Shown piece by piece: positions 59,752-64,000 of a stretch of 64,000 nucleotides of DNA. Numbering within the stretch: position 1 is the first letter of the stretch; every line of letters starts with the position of its first letter. The stretch spans positions 7,296,501 through 7,360,500 of the forward strand of contig NZ_CP108514.1 in assembly GCF_035989305.1 (NCBI RefSeq), written 5' to 3'. The notes under the pieces are model-generated. The model saw only the letters and a list, made by a program, of their open reading frames with translations, was not told the origin of the DNA and did no database searches. The position numbers and the translations under genes are program-made. This stretch comes from Streptomyces sp. NBC_01233. GTDB taxonomy: Bacteria > Actinomycetota > Actinomycetes > Streptomycetales > Streptomycetaceae.

Positions 59752-60413
59752 CCACCGACGACCCGGCGGTGACCACCGCCGGACAGCAGCGTGACCCCAC
59801 GACGGCTCCTGGCGGAGCAAGCTATCGCGTACGACGGTCCTACGGCCCGTCGTACGCACTTGCCCCCGCCCCGGAGGGCGGGGGAAGCCCGGTTGGTTCC
59901 CGAGCGAGGGCGCTCGGGAACCAACCGGGCAACCGGCACCAGGGGGCGCCGGTCACCGGGGGAGAAACCGATCGCGACGAACACCGCGAGCAGTCGAGCC
60001 CGCGCCCAGCCGCCTTCCCCGACCGCAAACCCCGCCGCCGCAGCCGCAACCCGAGCGAACGCACCCGCAAGACCACCACCCGCCTCTCCGACACCGAGAA
60101 AGCCGAGATCGTCGCCGCCGCCGCGCAGCGCGGCGTCACCGTCGCCCGTTTCCTCGCCGCCGCCGGCCTCGCAACCGCCCGCGGTTCGACCGCCCTGCAC
60201 ACCAACGAACGACTCGACGCGGCCATCGACGAACTCGCCGCCCTGCGCACCGCCCTGGCCCGGATCGGCAACAACATCAACCAGATCGCCTACGTCCACA
60301 ACGCCGGCGGGCAGCCACGCCCCGGTGAACTCGAACACGCACTGAGCGTTCTGACCCGGTCCCTCGGCCGCCTCGACGACGCGGCGAACGACCTGGTGAC
60401 CAGGCGGCTGTGA
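59748..60413 (+). CDS. mobC: MobC-like mobilization protein
   Basis: A 221-residue protein. The C-terminal ~120 residues match MobC/relaxosome proteins (RLSDTEKAEIVAAAAQRGVTVARFL; IGNNINQIAYVHN; LDDAANDLV), which bind oriT next to the relaxase. The N-terminal ~85 residues have no clear fold and are encoded by a stretch of three perfect inverted repeats, the candidate oriT. The GTG start overlaps the previous stop; I found no start codon between the repeats and the conserved part. Confidence 0.82.
   Translation: MTTDDPAVTTAGQQRDPTTAPGGASYRVRRSYGPSYALAPAPEGGGSPVGSRARALGNQPGNRHQGAPVTGGETDRDEHREQSSPRPAAFPDRKPRRRSRNPSERTRKTTTRLSDTEKAEIVAAAAQRGVTVARFLAAAGLATARGSTALHTNERLDAAIDELAALRTALARIGNNINQIAYVHNAGGQPRPGELEHALSVLTRSLGRLDDAANDLVTRRL
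59827..59930. other. oriT: Candidate origin of transfer (oriT): three perfect inverted repeats
   Basis: IR1: GCGTACGACGG (59827-59837) / CCGTCGTACGC (59847-59857). IR2: CCCCCGCCC (59863-59871) / GGGCGGGGG (59876-59884). IR3: GCCCGGTTGGTTCCCGAGCG (59887-59906) and its exact complement (59911-59930), a 20-bp perfect stem with loop AGGG. They lie in the 5' part of mobC, directly ahead of the relaxase gene. The nick site is not identified. Confidence 0.6.
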
Positions 60414-62170
60414 TGGTTCCCGACATCGGACGCGGCTCGCGCACCCACGGACTCCTCGTCTACCTCTACGGCCCCGGTAGGCGCGAGGAGCACACCGACG
60501 CGCATCTCGTCGGCTCCTGGGACGGCTTCGCCCCCGACCCCGGCCGCGATACCGACCCGCAAGTCACCCTCACCCGCCTCACCGCCGCCCTCGACCTCCG
60601 GGTCAAGCAGGCCGGCGACCGCGCGCCCGCCAAGCACGTGTGGCACTGCTCGGTCCGGACCGCACCCGGCGACCGGCGGCTCTCCGACGAGGAGTGGAAC
60701 GCCGTCGCCCAGCGCATCGTCCACGCCACCGGCATCGCTCCGGACGGTGATCCCGACGGCTGCCGGTGGATCGCCGTCCGCCACGCGGAAGACCACATCC
60801 ACATCGTCGCCACCCTGGTCCGCGGCGACCTGCGCAATCCCCGCCTCAACTACGACTTCAACAAGGCCCAGGCCGTCTGCCGGCGCATCGAGGAGGAGAT
60901 GGGCCTGCGCCGCCTCAACGCCGGCGACGGCACCGCAGCGAAGAACCCCACCAGCGCCGAGAAGTTCAAGGCCGAACGCACCGGCCGCCCAGAGACCTCC
61001 CGCGAGACGCTCCGCGAAGCCGTCCGCCAGGCCGTCGCGGGAGCGGACGACGAGAAGGAGTTCTTCACCCGGCTCCGCGAGGCGGGCCTGCGCGTGAAGG
61101 TGCGCCACGCCCCGTCCGGCGACGCGCTCGGCTACAACGTGGCCCTGCCCGGCGACCGCAACCGCCACGGTGAACCGGTCTGGTACCCCGGCTCCAAGCT
61201 TGCCCTCGACCTGTCCCTTCCCAAGATCCGCCTCCGGCTGGCCGACGGTACCGCCGAGCGGCCAACGCCTTCGGTCGCCTGCGGCCCGGCGGACTGGTCC
61301 CCGCCCGCCCGAGAGCGACGAAGCGCCACCGGGATAGCCGAGCGTGCCGCCGTCCTCCTCGACGGCGACGACGATGAAGCCGCCGCCCAGCTCGTCGGCG
61401 TCGGAGAACTCCTGGACGCGGTCGCCCAGACCGCCCCGGTGGCCACTCGTGCCGAGCTGGCTGCCGCCGCCCGAGCCTTCGAGCGGGCGACCCGCAGCCA
61501 CGTCCGAGCAGAGCGCGCCGACACCCGGGCGCTCCGCTCGGCCGCCCGAGGCATTGTCCAGGCCGGCGGCGCGTTCGGCCGGGGCGAGGACGGCGGCACC
61601 ACCGCCATGCTCGTCTCCACCCTGGTCCTGGTTACCCTCGCCGCCGCCCGCTGGCACTCCGCTCGCGGTCACGCCCAGCAGGCCCACGCCTCCCGACAGG
61701 CCGCCGAGCATCTGCGCGCCGCCTACCGCCAGGCCGCAGCCACGCCGATGCGGGTGCTGCACGACCAAGGCCGTGCCCTCCCCGAGGCCCAGCGCCGGTC
61801 ACACGAGGCCACCCTCCGCGCGGCTCTGCCGAAGCAGGGCGTACGAGCCGATGGCATGCCGACGAAGACCGACGCCCTGGTCGCCACTCTCGTCCAGGCC
61901 GAGCAGGCCGGCCACGACCCCGAGGTCCTCCTGCAACAGGCCATCGACATGCGCGAACTCGACACCGCCGCGGATGTGAACGACGTCGTGGTCTGGCGCC
62001 TTCGCCGCCTCGCCCAGCTCCCCGCCCACACAGGCGAAGCTCCCCGTCGCCCGCAGGCCGGCACCCGCCCGACCAAGCCCTCGGCCAGCCGCACCAGCGA
62101 ACGGAACGCACCCACAGCAGCGCCCCGCCCTGCCGTCTCTGACCCGCGCAGCCGTCCACCGCGCCGCTGA
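60413..62170 (+). CDS. mobA: Relaxase/mobilization nuclease (MobA/VirD2 type)
   Basis: A 585-residue relaxase. The metal-binding motif RHAEDHIHIVATL (H124, H128, H130) lies at ~123-135; an N-terminal tyrosine (GLLVYLYG) is the likely nucleophile that joins the nicked oriT strand. The C-terminal half has a helical region with one hydrophobic segment (AMLVSTLVLVTLAAARW). The ATG at 60413 overlaps the mobC stop. No type IV secretion genes follow, so it probably relies on another conjugative element. Confidence 0.88.
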   Translation: MVPDIGRGSRTHGLLVYLYGPGRREEHTDAHLVGSWDGFAPDPGRDTDPQVTLTRLTAALDLRVKQAGDRAPAKHVWHCSVRTAPGDRRLSDEEWNAVAQRIVHATGIAPDGDPDGCRWIAVRHAEDHIHIVATLVRGDLRNPRLNYDFNKAQAVCRRIEEEMGLRRLNAGDGTAAKNPTSAEKFKAERTGRPETSRETLREAVRQAVAGADDEKEFFTRLREAGLRVKVRHAPSGDALGYNVALPGDRNRHGEPVWYPGSKLALDLSLPKIRLRLADGTAERPTPSVACGPADWSPPARERRSATGIAERAAVLLDGDDDEAAAQLVGVGELLDAVAQTAPVATRAELAAAARAFERATRSHVRAERADTRALRSAARGIVQAGGAFGRGEDGGTTAMLVSTLVLVTLAAARWHSARGHAQQAHASRQAAEHLRAAYRQAAATPMRVLHDQGRALPEAQRRSHEATLRAALPKQGVRADGMPTKTDALVATLVQAEQAGHDPEVLLQQAIDMRELDTAADVNDVVVWRLRRLAQLPAHTGEAPRRPQAGTRPTKPSASRTSERNAPTAAPRPAVSDPRSRPPRR

Positions 62171-62277
62171 TCAGCGCGTAGGGAAGGCCTGCCACCGACC
62201 TACCAGACTCCACGAAATGCCTGGACAGCGGTTCCACCTGCTGTTACGGATGAAAACAGGAAGCCCTCGACCGGGAG

Positions 62278-62682
62278 ATGACGCTCGTGCCCAGAACCAC
62301 CGACCGCACCACGGAGCCGGCACCCGCGCTGCCCGTCCTTCCCACCGGCACCGGCCCCCTGCTGCAACTCCAGTACGAGACGCAGCCGGCCGACGGCCCC
62401 GGCGCGACCCGCTGCGTCAGCCACCCACACGAACTCGCCCTCGGCGGCATCCCCGTGATGTGCTCGGCCTGCCGGGCCCGACGCGACTGGCTGCTCATCA
62501 ACCACGGCCGCAACATCTGGATCCGCTGCCGGTGCAGCAACCAGTGGCTCGAACCGGAGATCAGCCGCGCCGACTTCGACGCCCTGGTCGCCAGCCCGTA
62601 CGGCACGACCTACCCCACCGTCGAGAAGGGTCTCGCTGCGCTCGGCTTCGACGGCATCGTTGCCGGTGCCTACCTGGAATAA
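62278..62682 (+). CDS. Hypothetical element protein, 134 aa
   Basis: Not recognised. From the ATG at 62278: contains MCSACRARRDW and IRCRCSNQWLE (possible zinc knuckle, about residues 60-95). The ~105 bases upstream of it and the ~140 bases downstream carry no other gene. It follows the relaxase and may belong to the same transcript. Confidence 0.6.
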   Translation: MTLVPRTTDRTTEPAPALPVLPTGTGPLLQLQYETQPADGPGATRCVSHPHELALGGIPVMCSACRARRDWLLINHGRNIWIRCRCSNQWLEPEISRADFDALVASPYGTTYPTVEKGLAALGFDGIVAGAYLE

Positions 62683-62823
62683 CGAGCGGTATATCGATCG
62701 GACTTCCGGCAGGAGCGGTCGATGGCCGACGCTGCCAGTTGGGAGAGCTCTTGCCAGAAGGAGTCAGGAGCTAAGGGGCAGCTCACGGGCGCTTGTCACA
62801 GGCGTGCGCCAGGATGACTGAGT

Positions 62824-64000
62824 ATGAGTCACCACGACGAGGAACCCGCAGAGGAAAGCCCGGTCCCAGAGGGCGAGGACCGATTCGAGATCCGGCCGTG
62901 GCACGAATCGGATCTACTCAGCGAGCTTCATGCGGTGCGGGCGATCCCAGCTCCGCAGAGCCGGGGATACAAGCTCGAGGCGTTGCTCGAGCGCGCCTTC
63001 CAGAGGGCCCACTTCGAGGCACCGCACAACCCGAGGATGGCTGGGCGACGCCAAACCGACTTCGCGGTGATCTCGCACAATAGCCGCTACCTCGTCGAAG
63101 CGAAGTGGGAGAACCACCAGGCCGGCACCGACATCATCCAGGCGATCCGAGCCCGATTGCGACGTGTCGACGGCACGGTCGTCGGCGTCCTGTTCACGAT
63201 GCTCGGCATCAACGCAGAGGCAGAGAAGGAGATTGCGGACTTCCGCCAGGAGGGTTTGATCCTCGTCTTCGACGAGACTGACATCCTTCTTGCACTGAGG
63301 GAGCCGCAGGAGCTGGAACGGATGCTCCGGCTCAAGCACGATCAACTGGTTGTCCACGGCAACGTTCACTATGGAGAGAAGGCATCCCAAACCGAGAAGG
63401 CTGCAAGGCGGTCACGCAAGCAGCTGCGGCCTCTGCCGGAGAGCGCCTATAGGCTGCTCACAGCCAGTGGTGAGGATGTGACATGGTTCCAGGGAGACGG
63501 GGGTTTCGACTCCACCGTGTTCTGCCTCGACTTGCCTGACATTGACTGGGTGCCGGCCGCTGGGAGCGGCGTGTCCCTGGACATGCCGGTCGGAGCCTGG
63601 GACCAACGAGAACTGCTCCGCCTCCTGCAGTCGCTCGACGAGCTCGGGTGGATCGGCCGGAAGGGCCAGTGGAGCATTCAGCAGCACCGCCGCAACTGGC
63701 ACGGCACTGGAGCTCGCTCCTTTGCAGAGGCGCTCACGGGGTGGAAAGAACGGACTGACGAACTCGAAGACCCCCACCACAGTGAGGAGTTCGTCTACTT
63801 CGAAGCGTGCGACGGCGGGTTCTTCACGATGTCAGGCAATGTCTCCGCCGAGCGAACTCGCCGCGTATCGCGGTGCAACGTGTCGTTCCAACTTGTAGGG
63901 ATGCCCCTGGACCCCGGCTCGCTGCAACAGCTCTACCGCAGGTTCGACGTTCCCAGCCGGGGGTACTTCCGACCCTTGGTCGAGCGAGCCGTCACGAGAC
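62824..64000 (+). CDS. PD-(D/E)XK nuclease domain protein, 3' end outside window
   Basis: The frame is open from the ATG at 62824 to the right edge (392 codons). The N-terminal part has RGYKLEALLERAF (E52), RQTDFAVIS (D79) and YLVEAKWE (E92, K94), the acid and lysine pattern of a restriction-endonuclease-like fold. The region from ~180 on is mixed and unknown. It may be a type IV or Mrr-like restriction enzyme or other defence nuclease carried by the element. Confidence 0.72.
   Translation, partial: MSHHDEEPAEESPVPEGEDRFEIRPWHESDLLSELHAVRAIPAPQSRGYKLEALLERAFQRAHFEAPHNPRMAGRRQTDFAVISHNSRYLVEAKWENHQAGTDIIQAIRARLRRVDGTVVGVLFTMLGINAEAEKEIADFRQEGLILVFDETDILLALREPQELERMLRLKHDQLVVHGNVHYGEKASQTEKAARRSRKQLRPLPESAYRLLTASGEDVTWFQGDGGFDSTVFCLDLPDIDWVPAAGSGVSLDMPVGAWDQRELLRLLQSLDELGWIGRKGQWSIQQHRRNWHGTGARSFAEALTGWKERTDELEDPHHSEEFVYFEACDGGFFTMSGNVSAERTRRVSRCNVSFQLVGMPLDPGSLQQLYRRFDVPSRGYFRPLVERAVTR

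Noticed and set aside
59887..59930. 20-bp stem read as a simple transcription terminator
   Set aside because: It lies inside the mobC frame ahead of the relaxase gene with no U-run, and two more perfect stems stand next to it, which fits oriT better.

Overview
The window reads as a Streptomyces chromosome (very high GC, strong third-position GC bias, GTG/TTG starts, many 4-base gene overlaps, actinobacterial families such as the SAV2148-type HEPN protein, WhiB and DUF2637). It falls into two parts. Bases 1 to about 26,890 are ordinary chromosome. From about 26,890 to the right edge the DNA belongs to an integrated mobile element and its cargo. The right end of the element is not inside the window.

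Chromosomal part. A HEPN-family gene open at the left edge is followed by a DEDDh exonuclease, a phosphotransferase, a FUSC-type membrane protein, a macrolide-type glycosyltransferase with a leaderless-looking promoter, a DUF1697 gene, a deleted aldo/keto reductase and a ketopantoate reductase-like gene. Bases 9,739 to 19,406 (minus strand) hold an assimilatory sulfur locus: leader peptide, sirA, a 59-residue zinc-ribbon gene, cysH, cysC, cysD, cysN, two micro-ORFs, an SsuA/SsuB/SsuC-type sulfur-compound importer and a CbiX-like chelatase. Together they take up oxidised sulfur, activate it as APS/PAPS, reduce it to sulfide and supply the sirohaem that SirA needs. Further on are a GNAT enzyme, a GAF-type regulator, an AidB-like acyl-CoA dehydrogenase, a YihY protein, an AraC regulator, a VOC protein and rsgA.

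Mobile element. rsgA stops abruptly after 162 codons; 67 bases downstream begins a large serine recombinase, so the element very probably integrated into rsgA. Its left arm carries small unknown genes and an IS110-family insertion. The centre (32,969 to 42,022, minus strand) is a tightly overlapping 11-gene operon that I interpret as an undescribed RiPP-type pathway. It encodes a 53-residue candidate precursor, a radical SAM/SPASM protein, a HExxH-type peptide hydroxylase-like protein, a 2-oxoglutarate/Fe(II) oxygenase, a nucleotidyltransferase-like protein, a D-2-hydroxyacid dehydrogenase, a TylF-like methyltransferase, a Nudix-fold protein with an altered box, a PEP-mutase-superfamily protein, a TMP-kinase-like protein and an unknown protein. 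A divergent zinc-ribbon/HTH regulator (42,170) faces it, with a 22-bp inverted repeat between them. Nearly the same repeat recurs at 46,001, next to a nucleotidyltransferase and an anti-sigma-like ATPase.

The right arm contains decayed genes (a SIR2-like pseudogene, an IS5-type fragment), an ImmA/IrrE peptidase with a membrane protein, and then a maintenance and transfer module. That module has an EspR-like regulator, a replication-initiator-like protein, a DnaC-like ATPase, WhiB, a DUF2637 protein over a dense GGTCA repeat field, MobC over a striking cluster of inverted repeats (candidate oriT), a relaxase, and at the edge a PD-(D/E)XK nuclease open to the right. No type IV secretion or FtsK-like transfer gene is visible, so the visible part looks mobilizable rather than self-transmissible.
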